A DNA stretch of 64,000 nt from positions 14,623,892 to 14,687,891 of the forward strand of contig JAZBQD010000001.1 in NCBI GenBank assembly GCA_036583965.1, given 5' to 3'. Positions within the stretch are counted from its first letter, which is position 1. Each line of letters begins with the position of its first letter. Under the pieces are notes generated by a model. The model saw only the letters and a list, made by a program, of their open reading frames with translations, did not search any database and had not been told where the DNA came from. The DNA comes from Prunella strophiata. Lineage: Eukaryota > Chordata > Aves > Passeriformes > Prunellidae. Shown one piece after another: positions 1 through 14,300 of the stretch. The position numbers and the translations under genes are program-made.

Positions 1-3000
1 TGAAATGCCAACTGTGAGGCATTTAACTCCATGTATTCACAAATTAACATTTCACAGTTGCTTTAAATTTTGACATTATAGTTTAGTACCTTCAGGCAAC
101 GCATTTCAGAAGGTGCTGGATTTGATTTACATTATTTTTCATTTTAGATTCATAAGTTATGCTACTGGAATACCTTGAAGTTTCCCTTAATCCCTGATAA
201 AAGAAATTTAGTTTTATGAAAGAGCAGTATTTTTAAGCTTTTTTTTTAATAATGCAAGATTGAAATATGGTGTTATAGGTCCTCCCCTTGAGTTACTCCA
301 GTGCTGATCACAATGACCAGAACGAACTGGAGAAAACATCAAGCAATATTCATAAAAAAAGCACTGGAATGCTTATCTTAATTCTTTATACTTCCTATTA
401 TTAGATTACTTCAGGAGATATTTGTGTGCTTCTGAGACAACTGCTGCAAGAGTGAATCCTATGGGCTACCAGACATGGCATTTTAGATGGAAATTTTTAC
501 TTTCCAGAATATGAAATGCAGTTTCAGTATTGCTAAAGTTAATATTTATGGAAGGGATTTCAAAAAATCTAAATGAATGACTCTACCAACAATAAAAAAG
601 CTCCCAAGACTTACTGCCTGTAGAAATAAGAAATTGTGGAGAAATATGAACCTGTGCCTATTCTTACAGTACCACTTCAGACAACATAGCTGACACCAGA
701 GTTTAAAGGTGTTCCCTCAAATTTTTTTTGGGTTATGTAACTTATCTTATGACCAATAATGGTTCTCTTGTGCTCCTGAATTTCTATAAAAAAGACTTTA
801 GGAGAAAACTTGGAACAGATACATTTTTGGTGTGCAGTGGAGAACCTCTCCCCATTACTTTGAATTCTTACAACCAATAAAAAGCACAAACCATTTACAG
901 TTTACATATATTTTCTGGGTACAAGACTATCAGAAGATACCAATCTCTTTGAAATAGTTTCTACAATTTCTAGAAAACTAATTAATCTTTATGAAAAAAG
1001 ACAGATGAAAGAAACATCACTACAAAGATTTGCAAAGCAGTTCATAAGAAACAAGATTCTCACTTCAATACAACTGCACTTTTGAGTCATTCTTCTCTAC
1101 AGAGGTGAATCCAGAGGAAAGCACCAGCATCTACAGAGCAGTCAATGCACAGGGTACTTACAAAGCTACCTCAGGTCTCTGCTACTCATACTTCAAGTTC
1201 ATCTCCATGACCATTCTTCTGCCAGTTCTACAGATAGCAGACTATATTTTCCATTTATAAATAAAGAAATTCTGATTTTTGCTGAAAAATCATGCTGCTC
1301 TTTCACAACACTACACAGGAAGTGCTGGCACTGGTAAAGAGTCTCACCAAGGGTAGAGAGGGCCCAAGGTTCACTCTGAACAGATGTGCTCCAAGGGAAA
1401 ATAGAACAATTCATTTTGTTTGTAGAAATCAACCTGGTACTGCTGAGTGGCAGTCCAGTGGACATAACCATCCACATTTATGACATGGCCTCCACTTCAT
1501 ATCTGCAAGCATGTATCTCATTATTTAGAGATATCTCATTATTTAACCATAGAACACCTGTCTGGCAATCCAGTGCTGCTAATGCTAATTACTGCATCCT
1601 AGCCATACATCATTTTTACATAGCAATGCACTGATTAACCTTAATTCCAGCAGCATGTACTACTAATTAAGGCATTTAAGGATGTTTACATGTTTCACAT
1701 GGGAATGTGCAAAATCACTCTCTGAAGTCTGACTTCGTGTTTCAGATCTGACAAACATAAGCCTGAGACACATTTGTATTGTAACAGACACTTCAATAAT
1801 GCTCCAGATATATTCAATAACACAGCATCTTTTTTCAACATCAATTGTGACATCTACTAATGTTCCATAAATTCTGGGATCAGATTAAAGTCTTGCCAAA
1901 ATTCATTACAAAGTATTAAACCTGTCTAATCTTTTATCACTACTACTAACACAATAAAAAGAATGAAAATGTCAGGAAGTATACAAAGCTATGAGAATTT
2001 TCCTCAGGAACATTGTAGAACATAGTCTGAATCAGGGGATGTATTGTCATGCCTTTGTGAGGCTTGCATAAGTTAGACCCTGTTAAACCACAATGCATCT
2101 TTTAACTTTACACTACAACTTGTCTGCTATTTCTCTTTTGTAGTTTCTGAAGTTGTTATTCATTCTAACTTCATCTCAAGTAAGTATTGCACATGTGACC
2201 ATTACAAGTAAGGATTTAATATTAAAAATATATTAAGTATTTCCATCAGCATGCCTCATGGTTAATATTGCATTAGGGCTAATAATCACAACCAAGGATA
2301 GAAGCAAACTTTTTGTTTGGAAAAATAACACAATTTTTTCAAAATAGTATAATTTACTATTTAACTACTCCCACAGTTAATATTTCTGAAAAGAACAAAG
2401 TTCCAGTGCTAAATGTGTAAGCAACACTTCCTATTTTGTTGAGGATCTTTGAAAATACTCTTACCACTCAATGAGATGTCCTAACATTTTGTAACTTAGC
2501 TTGCAAATTTAACCAGGACTTCCTAAGGAAAAGAGATTTCCATGATTTTGCTACATCTGCTGAATAAAAAGTAGTTCTGCAAGTTGCTAATTTTCAGTTT
2601 CCATATTGTCCCATATTGAGATTTCAAAAGCAGCATCTTTGAGGCCACCATTCCAGAGGCCTCAAGTTCAAGGATGGTTGGGCACAGTGAATTCTCCAGT
2701 GCCAGCTGAGCTCGAGATGCAGCAATCCAATCGAAGGAGTCTCTGCTCTGTGAGTGTTTGAGCACACTGAATGAAGGACTGCACCACAGATGCACAGAAA
2801 ACCCTCTGTACATTGAGGGCAAGATTCCCAAAAACTTATGACATTTTTAAAAACTGCCATTTCATTTAAAAACCTGCCATTTCACTTTAGATACTGACAC
2901 AGAAGATGAGTTTTTGAGAGTCTCTCCGTGAGTACTTTTCCATACTTTTAAAAGAAGCCATTCCACCCTCACCCGTTTACTCCTACTGCCATCTGCTGTC

Positions 3001-4143
3001 ACAAACACATCAGTGCCACAGTGTCTGCAGAGCGTTTTTCCTTTCCTCTTCTGTTGTTAGAGTGTAAAAGAATGTGTTCTAACACTGCTACTCAACCTCT
3101 AAAAATAATCACAATTCTAACTTTTCTAGAGGAGTGCACTGGTAAATCAATGCATTACCACCTTCACTGCCAGAGCATTAACTCTGCAGATCCATGCATG
3201 TTTTCATACACAGCTGCTGCTCAGCCATACTCCCTTTTTGGCAAAACATAATATACAGTAAGCTGAAAACAAGTATCACAGCATTTGTTACAAAGATTTT
3301 AGACCCAATGCAAAGTGGAATTTAATGGTGGAAAACTGAATGAGATGTTGAAATTCTGGATTCTTGCTGCTCCAGTGGAAAACGATGCTGGTCTCCAAAG
3401 ACAACTCCAGTCAGAGGTAACAAAGGCAAAGGCTTAAGTTAGTAGGCACTCAGCAGTGGGTAAAATGCAGGACAGGGATTTTTGTTCCAGTAATTTCTTT
3501 ACATGAAACCAACTGTTAACATTAAGTATTTTTAAAGCCTTGGGGGGTTTTCTTCAATAAGCACACTACTTAATGCTCAGCACAAGCCCAATTCAATTTG
3601 ATTACTAACACAATATCCCTCTAATGTAAAACTGAAAGGCTGTTTCATACATCACACCTCTTCTTTGAAGAAATAGAAAAAGGTCATTCTCACCCTCACA
3701 AAAAATAGGCAGGCAATCTGCAGGCTGTATGCTGCTAAACTCCTGTTATCAAGAGCAATAATTAGTAAAACACTACATTACAATACTGGCCAGGCAAAAA
3801 CAGGTGAATCTTACTCACTGCTTTCTAAACACTGCCCCACCCAAATGGAACAGGACTATAAAATGCATCTTTTCCACTGTTTGTTTTAGTGCAGCTGGAC
3901 AGCTGGCAGAATATTCAAACCAGGTACAGTTTCAAGCACAGTTGTGAGAACTGAATGTGATGCTATCCATACATGGCAATTTGCCAGTGGACTAAAAAGT
4001 AAATAACTGGTCTGCTATGTTTTGGGTTTGTTTTTTTTCTGTCACCCATTTGATTGCCTACAGACACACTTTCTAGACAGTGTATCAAGTGCATAAAACA
4101 AAGTGCAATATGCAAAGATGACACCCTTTTTTTTTTTTTTTAC
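1..4143 (-). other. PDZD8: PDZD8 intron 3 (partial)
   Basis: This is AT-rich intronic sequence running off the left edge. I looked on the minus strand for the PDZ-domain exon, expected to begin with a VELIKGN-like peptide, and found none. I see no recognisable repeat family, and the open frames here are short and without splice support. The donor at its right end is gt followed by A15. Confidence 0.8.
4127..4141. repeat. T15 homopolymer abutting the PDZD8 exon 3 donor
   Basis: Fifteen T on the plus strand are A15 on the transcript, starting at intron position +3 of the exon 3 donor. Confidence 0.95.
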
Positions 4144-4246
4144 CGTTTTAATAGAACTTCTTGATTTTTCTTCCCAAACATTACTGCTCAGCTCCAATGT
4201 GCAATGAACATTTGTTTCTCTTTCATAGGATCCAAACACCAGTAAC
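4144..4246 (-). CDS. PDZD8: PDZD8 exon 3: C2-like segment
   Basis: This 103-base internal exon starts after ctatttcag and ends AAAACG before a gtaaaa donor. Its first base completes the Arg codon begun in exon 2, and it then encodes 34 codons. The peptide contains LLVFGSYERETNVHCTLELS and SNVWEEKSRSSIKT, which matches the PDZD8 region just before the PDZ domain (LLIFGSYDREANVHCTLELSS in mammals). It ends in phase 0. The next exon, carrying the PDZ domain, is not visible in the 4.1 kb to the left and must lie outside the window. One oddity is that the donor GT is followed directly by a run of 15 A, so the 5' splice site sits against a homopolymer. Confidence 0.94.
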
Positions 4247-7200
4247 CTGAAATAGAAAAGTCTATGGTAAGAACTTAATACCATTACATATATCCCAGAT
4301 ATCACATTAAACTCCCAATTCTTCATCTATATACTATTATTACTAATGTGTATACAGAGAAGTCCAGAGAGAACAGATTGCACAGGCACAGCCTTACACC
4401 AAAGGAAAGACACTGCCACCCTCTAGTGGAAGAACTTCCAAAAATATAAAATATAACAATTTTTAGCTAAGGATTTTTTTTTAGTTGACATTTTTCCCTA
4501 CAGTGTTGTTCTGTTTTGATTTTTTTTTTTTCGGGGGGGTGGCAGGGGGTTGGTTGGTTTGTTTTTAAATAAAGTGTTCAATTGGCATTTTCCCATAAAG
4601 GGCTTTTGTTTTATTTTAAGAAGAGCAACAATAGCCACCAGAGTCTTCACTTTAGTCCTAAACATCACAATAGTGAAGCTCTTGTTAGTTTCAGAGAGTG
4701 CTAGTGTGGATTAAAGTCAGTTTACTACTGCTTATATTTGTATTTCACTAAACTGGGATCCTCTTGTCTATGATTTTTGTAACATTTATAACAAAGGGTG
4801 GGTCTTCATGCATGATACCCTATTCCAGAAGGCTACAAAGCTTTTCAGACAGATATTAGTACTAGAAAAGAAAAAAATCCCAGACTATAAACTTTAGGCT
4901 ATAGAAAAGCAATCAAGTTGTTCACAGCTTATCTCACAGTAGCTGGAAGCAGATAAATATTTTGGAATAAAAACTTCAAACAAACCTTACTCATTGAAAA
5001 GAGCTGTTAGATTTTAATTCCCCCCCTAAACTTTCTATACACATTTGACAAGAACAGCTTCTAAGCTTTCATCCCAAGTATCTTATTTGTGATTGTGATG
5101 TGTTATACAACTCTTTAGATGATACAGACACAAGCTATCAGAAAAACATGTCCATTTTCTCTGTTTATCTTGACATTGTTAAATAATGTTTCTAGGTTAA
5201 ATATTTATAATCAAGAAATATCTCATCTTTCAGACAAACATCCTTTGAAAAATAAGTGAAGTTACTTGAAGACAACTTTCACCAATAATCAGAACTGGTA
5301 AAATTAAGACAACCCAAGGATAAACACCTCTCAAGTTTGCTTCTGCTCACTCACACACACTCTTAGGGAATATTTCAGGGGCACTTATGGCCCCTCTAAA
5401 ATATCAGCACAGGAGCTATTTTGCTGTACTAGGTAGAAAAAAAAGCACATGAGATAGCTCAAACAGGAACAGAACAATTTTTAGCCAGAACTGCAACATA
5501 AGCCACAAGCAAAACAAAGAGCCATATTGAGATTTCACCTTACAGCAGGTTAACAGCACCTGCTAGCCTTGGTGTAAGGTGAACAAACACATCACAAGGC
5601 AGCCAAACTACACATTTAAATTTTAAAAAGCTCTTCATGCTGGAAGTTTGGAGCTCAATTCCAATTTCAGAAAGACAATGGCAAAATTTTAACTTCTGCT
5701 ACACATAGAAAATTTTTGTTTGAACAGTATCTCCATTAATATGCAAAGAAAGGTGCTGTACCCTGTAAGACAGCTGCACATAAAGACTGACATTATTATA
5801 TATGACTTGTATATTAAAGACATATCTCTATCCTTCAGACTTGAAAAGTGCCCACTTAATGGCACAGTTTTGGAAGTGTATTCTTGCCTAATAAAATCAG
5901 AGATTATTACCTTTGTTACTCTTTTTCACAGTGTTTCTTGATTAAAAAGAAACAAAGCCCAAATTTAACAGAATGTTGCTTTGTTGTCCCCTCTTTTCTT
6001 GAAACTTTTAAGCTAACGACAGATAACAGCATTTCTGCAACAATTAAGTTATTTGAGGGCATTGTACTTTTTGAAAACTTGAGTTTTTTGTACAGGTTAG
6101 ATAAAGACTTGCCAGATATATTCCTTATTATTCCTTTACACCAAAGTTCCCATCCTTTCATTAATTTACTGAGCAAATTTAATTTTTCTTTCAACAGCAT
6201 GACAGCAGAAAATTGCTATGGTCAAGCCTGCAATTAGAAAAGAATTGTGAAAAGTGCAAGTATTTGGTCATGTGAAGAGTATAATTCAATTAAACAAGCC
6301 ATTTATAACACAGAAGAAGTTTGCTAAACATTTTACCACTATACTTTCACCACTGATGTCCAGACTTAAATGGGAGAAGCAGCAGAACTCTATTGCCTGA
6401 CTAGTGGAGGAATTCTACTTCCAAATTCTGCAGAGAAGTCAGAGGTCATCTACTGTAGTGAGAAAATATAAAACCTTCTGGGGCAAAACTGAGCAAAACT
6501 GAAAACCACACAGAAATCTGTGATTAAATTGAATTAAATTAAAGTGATCCTTCATTCTGGAATGAGAGAATGAAGAATGCTCAGGTCCCTATGGCAGATG
6601 TAAGTGCAAAAGCCCTGGATGTCAGCACACAGTGCTGCACTGGGAATTGGCCCAGCCAACCTTCACACCACTCACAGAGGGCTGAAAAAGGGAAATTTGA
6701 TCACTGTTACTTTTTTGTTCTTTCACTACCAAAATTCTCTATTTCTCTTTCTGCCTCATCAGTATCTTCAGATGCAAATTAAACAAATGTGTTTACTCAC
6801 TGAGCAACTCTATGGACAGCAGTTGTAGCTGCTGAGTTCAAAAAAAGAATGGGACAACTGGAAGATCTGAGGAATTACTGTGGGTCAAACAGCAGACTGA
6901 GAAGTGTCTGTTGAGACAATTTCCAAGTGTGTGTTGAAAAATTCCAAGCAGCATAAAACACTTGGATTATGTCAGACCTGACAAATCAGCAACTGCATCC
7001 TCTCCCAGCATCTGATAAGCATCTGTGACAGCTGAAAACACTGAGAGTTCAGAATGATGTCAGACTGAGCAATCTGAGTTCTCAGTGCAAAGAAACTCAA
7101 GAGTGGATGCTGCACAACCAGATTCAGGAAAGACAACATTTAAAAGATTACTTTCCAAACCAAGAACAACTGTAGACAGTGCAAGGTGGTTGTTTTGGCC

Positions 7201-8249
7201 CTCATGATAAAAACAAATGCACCACTGGGCTGAAATTGGAGAACTGCTATGAAGAGAGATCAGAGTTCCCTTCTCAGTACAGTCAAAGGGGAAATGCTCC
7301 TGGTGGCCAAGAAATGCAGACAGTTATTTAGTATCCTTGGATCATCCACAGAAAACACCACAAAGATAAGGAGACAGGTAAGCAGGAATTTTTTCACAAA
7401 AAACATAACCACTGCTGCCACCACAGAACCCTTACAAGCAGAAGAATATCTTCAGGAAATCCTAATCACTGATAAACCACATTAGTACAGCAAATACAGC
7501 TCAAATGTTGTACAGTGCTGCAGAAAAAACACAAAGATTAATTGATATGGGAATACAAGCAATGAAAAGAACAGGTTAAAAAAAGTCTTTCTGCAAAGCA
7601 GTTCAGCTCATAAAGAGTAGAACTGCACATGAGTAGATCAAAGCCTTAGCACTACTTGGATAAGATCTAACATAAACCAAGAGGCCTGACAAAAAACCCC
7701 CAACAAACCAAGAGCCCACACACCTTTTCTCCAGCTTTGAAGAGAATAATATTCTCTCCAGTGAATGAAGGAAATAGATTTTATTTCTTTACATTATTTA
7801 CCCAAGACCAAAACAGTAAATAATGCCTTATAAAATCTGGATTTGGATTTATCTAAGTAACACCCAGTGAAACAATTATTTCCCTTTGCTTACATAATAC
7901 AGTAATATAATTACAACATTTATATTGTCCTGGAAAGAGACATAATTTGGTGTGGTAGAAAAGCAAACTAAGCAAACGAGAGGCGGCACAGATCAGCTTG
8001 TAACCAGGCAAAATTCAGAAAGGAAAAGGCTTGCCCCCACACAAACCCAAAATGCCTCAAGAAAGTAACTGCAACTTTCATTTGTTCATTTTTACTTCAA
8101 GAAAAGTACATTTTGTGGTTAGAGTGCAATCATAACACCAAAAGTGCCACTTTGCAAATCAGAACTGCCCTACAACTATAATTACTACAAACTGAGGAAA
8201 CACAGGTCCTTGCTTAGTCAAGAATGAGCAAAAGTGCACAAAAATTTAC
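4247..8249 (-). other. PDZD8: PDZD8 intron 2
   Basis: This 4.0-kb intron is bounded by gtaaat (donor at 8249) and cag (acceptor at 4247). It is AT-rich with a T/G-rich run near 4520-4565. I found no internal gene, tRNA or identifiable transposon. Confidence 0.85.
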
Positions 8250-8372
8250 CTTGTACATTCAATTAATGTGACCTTCAGTCGACCTTCTGTCAACAGAAAA
8301 TCCTGTATACAGAGGTCTCGATCTTCATATTCATCAACTGGCAATACTTGACATGGAAAAAATGGCTTGAAC
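8250..8372 (-). CDS. PDZD8: PDZD8 exon 2: linker after the SMP domain
   Basis: This 123-base internal exon is too short to stand out as an open frame. It is bounded by tttttcag at the acceptor and gtaaat at the donor. It supplies the last base of the split Arg codon from exon 1, then 40 codons, then AG of the next Arg codon. The peptide starts FKPFFPCQVLP and ends LLTEGRLKVTLIEC, matching the segment of PDZD8 that follows the SMP domain (FKPFFPYQTLQ...TEGRLKVTLLEC in mammals). It lies 16.4 kb downstream of exon 1. LTEGRLKVTLIEC is the first strand of the C2-like module that continues in exon 3. The middle portion (DEYEDRDLCIQDF) is less conserved. Phases on both sides agree with the neighbouring exons, so this is a firm exon call. 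Confidence 0.93.
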
Positions 8373-11300
8373 CTGAAAAATATAGAAGAAACTGCCCTTA
8401 ATTTATATTACACAACATAAACACACAAAAATATAAAGAAGGTAACAGGACAATAATGAATCTTTAACACTCTTTAAAAAGAGAAATACTGCCATTCCTA
8501 GGTATTCATTGGTCAAAAGGAATGAGTAGGAGTTACTAAAGCTTTTTGAATGCAGCAGTCTGGACAATACAAACAAAAATTGCCTCACAGGAACAGATTG
8601 AGTAACATTTACTAGCACAGATAATTTTTAAGAAGTGGGAAGCTGGTAAAAATCACATGGTATTTTTATGATTGCAAATATGATTCAACACAAGAGTCCT
8701 ACTGCAGTAAATATCTTACTAGGTCTTTGAATTTATCTGCATAAACATCACAGCATAGAAAGATGAGAATGTGCTATGACCCTAAAACTTAAACTTTTTA
8801 TGACAGTACTGTTGGTGCACCCCAATGAACAGTTCACTTCAGTTACACAGATTGATTCTTCTCTCACTTTGTAAAAACTTTAGGTGGTTCTTCTTGAATA
8901 AAAATAAAGATACAGGTATTCCAAACATTTACCCTTGAGCTTTATTTCCCTCACTGCAGCATGTGATTCACAGGAAAAGCAGTTCATGTTCAAGATAACT
9001 GTGCAAAACACCAACTATCTCACCACATAATTCTCTCTCTTTGATTAGAAAATGCTGAGTTATAAATACCAATTTGGTTTTCAAGTGATAGTGCTCTGGT
9101 GTTGGACACAGCCCTGATCTGAGGGAAGGAAGGAGGGGGAGAGGCTGCACAGCTGCAGCCCCATCACATGGCTGACACACACAGGCAACCCCAACAGCAA
9201 GGGCCACAACCCTGCACTAAGAATGATATCACAGCATCTGTGCTAAAGTTTTGGGGAAAAAAAAACCTCTTACAGAGTATTCCTTCTGTCTTTATTTATT
9301 GCTCTCATTTCCCAGCACTGCCTTGTGCCTTGGTTTCCATCCCCTGTCACTGATGCAGCCTCCCAGGAATTATTTGTGGAGACTCACAAAGAGCAGGAGA
9401 GGAGCAGCACAGCCTGCAGGATGGCTCTGCCATTTCATGAGAAAGAACTCTTTCATAAGCACTGTTTGCTCAACCATCAGCATCTGCTTGTCACATTCAG
9501 AGATCACAATATGTTCAGGAAACAGTCGCATGGAGCTGAACTGAAGAGTTTCAGAAACTCAAATAAATAATTAAGCATCCTTTAACTGTCAGCACACACT
9601 TTGGGAGGGAGCTCCATGCTCTGATTCCAGACACTTTGGTTCTGTACAAGCAACAGCCTCATACAGAGCCATGAGAAAGTCATTTCTTTTGTTCTCTTTG
9701 TGAATAAACACAACTCAACACTCCAGCTATTTTCCTGAAATCCAATTCAACTTCTAACTTTAATTTGGTTCCAAGTTTCTCCCTTATTAACTCCTTCATA
9801 AAGAAAACCATTTTGAACTATGTCACATAAAAATAGTCAATTTTAAATACTTTTTTTTAAAGTCTTGTGCATGAAAAGTATGAGGCTATTAAATCACTCT
9901 GGCCACAGTTTAGGTTTATGAGTATACCACAAACAACTAACTCAAAATATGCCTTGTTCAAGTACTGACTGATCTGGTATTTTACTTATAATCTTTCTTT
10001 ATAGTTCTTGAATTACTAAAGTAACAGCAAGTATCACAAGGGTAGGGAAAAAACCACCAAGATGACCCCACTGTTTCAATTCTGTAAAACTTCATCCCCC
10101 TTCAGGGCCTGGTCACCTCCCCACTCACTTTAAGCACAAGCAAGGGTACCCTGCTCCTGGTAGGAATAATTTTACCCCCGCAAAATACAGACTTAACTTG
10201 GATTTTGTTAGGCAAGAGACTCAGGCAAGCACACTGTAAAATAATAAATTCTGAGTGAATAGGTACTTGTAGGTTTGAGGATTTTTAAGCACTAATAAAC
10301 TGTTTTTCAGTTAGTACCAGCAACTGCCAATACTCCTTCTCCCAAATCTATTATAAAGATAGTTTCCCATGGGAACATCAAACTAACAACAACCATTCTG
10401 AGCTTCAGTGACTTACTGAAACAAGATTACTAGCAGGGAAAAGAAAAAAAGAAAGAGGATTCAGCAGATCACCATTAGCTCTCCCAATTTCTGCAGATAC
10501 CATGTTGGTATTTCAAAGGTCTTTTGCTTATGTATGCACACATCCTGCAGGCCATTTACAAGAACACAACCTTGGACAAATCTATTTTATATGCTAAAAG
10601 AAAGAACAGAAAAGCAAAATAACAGACTGAAACATTCCAGTAAGGATGCAGACATATCCACCTACACATTCAAACTAAAAACATCATCCTCAAGTGACTT
10701 CACAACAAAGCGTTAGTACAACACACACTGCAAGCCTTTTCTGCAGCACAGAATAATGAAACAGTCCCCAGAAAAAGATATTTTCCTTGCTAGATTAAGA
10801 CAATGTTTATTGTACTTTTGATTTCTGTTTTCGAAATACTTTTTAAAAAATTTATACAACAATGAATTAAATAGAAATTAATTCTAAAATACCACTACAA
10901 TTATATACATCACTATATAAAACACTTAGCAGTGCATGGGCGACTTGGTGCAGCACTATTTAAATTTTCTACTAATACAGGATTAAAAGGCAGTCTCAAC
11001 ATCATATTTAATTTTCAACAAGTGCTGACGTTCACATTCTTATCACAACCAATATGCAAAATCATTAGCAAAAAAAAAGAAACACATCACCTATTTCCAT
11101 TGGCACTAGCAATGCACAAAGAGCTGAATATCTCACATTAAATGCATTTTTAATGTTTTAGTGCTGCTCTGAAGCCTTCCAAATTTATATCACAGCACTT
11201 ATCTATTTAATTTACAGACAATTTGTGCATTCCAAAATTAAACATTAGACAAATTACTATTTCCTGTAGATTTCAATTACATACTAGGGAATTGAACATG

Positions 11301-14300
11301 TTGTCAGAATATTTAAGTACAGCACAACATTATTTATTTGGAAAGACTTTCCCACTGGGAGCTGGTGAATTAATACAGACGCAGATGGGGGCTGCTGGTA
11401 ACAGGGTGGGACCATTCCCTCGTGTTGTAAAACCACACACAGGAAGTCCCTGCTCCCAGCAGGGTCAGGCATCACAGGCTCTCCCATCTTTTTCCCCATG
11501 GCAGGAAAAGCCTGTGAACTTCCCCACCTTTTAAAAGCAGGGCACACGTTCTTTCAGAGCCATCATCCCTCTCCTTCTGTTGGCAGGACTGCAGCAGGCC
11601 AGCAATGGATGCTCTCTCTGCAGAAAGTCTTTAGAAGTGCTTTATATTAAATGCTTATAGTGCCTTTTCAACTTGTTTTTAAATTACCAGGGTCCCTCCA
11701 CAAACTCATCTTACTTGTCCAAAGGTCTGAAATTCTGACAGCAAACTATTAAGAAAAAGCTAGCTAAAACTTAGCATTAATATGAAGAGGAATATCCATC
11801 AATCAAACTTCATGTGACATTTTCAGCAAATAAAACAACCTACAGAAACAACATTTAAAAGAAGCTGTAGAGTAGTGAGTGTTTCTTAACAAATACTTGC
11901 AAGATACAAACAGCAAAAATTCCTCCTTCACACAAAGAATTAGTCAGATGATTATACTGAAAGTAATTAAGATAAAGTTACTGAATTAATATATATAGGA
12001 TTAAAGGTAGACACTAAAATAGCACAATACTAAGCTCTTCCATACACAAAGCTGTACAAAAATATTTCCAGCCACTGCAGGCAATGTCTCCTTGAGGTGA
12101 AGGACTTCTACCCTCCCTTCATGCCAGACTTCAGAGTCACTTCAGTGGCTCATTTGCTCTTCAGTGACTCACTCCCTCTCACCACCTCCTCCCTCACAGT
12201 CTAGATCAAAAGTGTATCCAGAAAAACCCCAAGCACATCAAGCTTCTTCCCTTCACTTTGAGCACTTTCAGCCCTGGAATGGGGAGAATTCTCCCTTCCA
12301 GCTGGCAGTTCTGGGAGGCAGAACTCATCTACTTGGAACAAGTCTGGATTTGGTGATTTAATTTTAAAGATGTCTGACCTACATTCCCTTTAATTTAAAT
12401 TCACCATTCTGTGATGATTGTTTTGTGGTCCTTTAGCAAAATTTTAACAGAAAAGAGGACAGAAGTCTTTTACACCTTAGTTTAATTAACCTAATCCCCA
12501 AATTAACTGCTCGCCTCAGTACCTACTTAATGATATTTTTACTTGTATGAGGAAATCTATTGAGAACTAAAAAAAATTGATTTATCTGGTATGATAACCA
12601 TATGCCTCTGTGTCTGCTCATTGCTTCAGTTAAGAATATCCAGAATCACACTAAAAAAACCAACAATTGTTCAGAGCTAAACAGAGACAGGAACAAAATT
12701 CAAAAGCTCTCAGTATTCCATCTCCTATTTGGAGAAGTAGAAAGTCTTATGGTTTCATTTCTAAGGGCAGGATGAGGCAGGATTTTGTAGAGCTTTAACT
12801 AAGAAGTGAGAATATTTTTCTAGAATAAGTTATAAGAAAAGTTTTAAATTATTCTCTGGTTTTATAAAGGAAGTTTGGTATCTAAAACAGTGTTTAAAAT
12901 TACTGAAGATCAGTTTAAGACCACATTAAACACTTGTATTATATGAATCCCAGCACTACTCTATTGACATAAAGATTAAACATTTTCAGGTTTGGGAATT
13001 TTGAAGTTACATTAACTGAACATTTGAATTTTAATAAAAAGCAAAAAAGATTTTAAACCTCAGAAGAATCAATCAACCAAAAATGCAAGCATCTTCAGCA
13101 TAAAGCTACTTTGAATGCATTGTAAGTCTTAATTTTCATCTAGAATGTTAAGCAAAATTCTATCACATTCTATCTGTCTCTATCGAAAAAGAGAGACTGT
13201 TTAGTAAACTTCAATTTTGCAAGTGCTACTGTAGATACTGAAGATTGTGGTATCTAAAATACTGTTGAAAGAATAACTGCTGGATTTGTTTTCACTTTGG
13301 GGATTAATCAAAAGGTTCAACTACACAACAGAATTGAGTCACTTTTAGATTGTGTTTTTCACCTGAAGCACAGAAACACAAGTCAGGCACTTGTAAAGCA
13401 TTTAAATTTCAAAGAGGGGTTGAGACCAGATATTTTAAGATATAAAGAAGCCCTCTATTCTTACACTGCATGCAATTTAAGATGAAGTTTTACTTCTACA
13501 AAAATTCTAAAATACTACAATCCACTCCTAAAAAGACATGATCTTAATAAGACCTTAAAAGTGCTTATCAGCTAACATTTACACTCATCAGCTTATATCA
13601 TTCTTCACACTGAAGAAATAAAAATGAGGTTTATCCTTATTTTGAACAGTATTAGCAATACCAGTTTCTTTATAGATTTTGTTATAGATTTTACAAAAGC
13701 AATTCTCCAGCTTTCACTAATTTCTCAAGGAATAATGCTGCTGAAGTGTATCAGTATTCACACTCGGGGACTTCAACAATTCAAATTACAGTAGATTTCT
13801 GTAATGAGTAAGACTAATTTCAGCTTTACTCACAGCTATGAAAATCTGACTTACAAGCAGCCTGAAAAAAACCATTGCAATAAGATGGTGTTTATTTTCT
13901 AGGAGGTTTTATGGTAAACTGCAAATCAGATCTAGTAATCCACCCAATGTCTTACAGGATATTCTGCCACACACATGCAGGAGGCTCATACACACAAGGT
14001 CTCAATATATGAACAGCCCCTTTTTTTTTTTTTAAACCAAGACCTCAAAAGGAAAAAAAAAAAGGCAAGGATTTTACTTGTCTTTTTTTTTTCTTCAAAG
14101 TTTAACACATTTCTAGATTCTTAAAATAGTCTTCTTTCTTTTCAGTAATTCTGAGGTATATCTTGAACCATAGCATTTGAGACAAGACACTTCTCAAACT
14201 TCAATTTGTTCTTGCCTTCCACAAAAACAAATAAAAGAATAAATGCAAATAGTCTAGTAGCTTCTTCAAAAAAGAACAGAGATTTTTTTTCTTGCTTATA

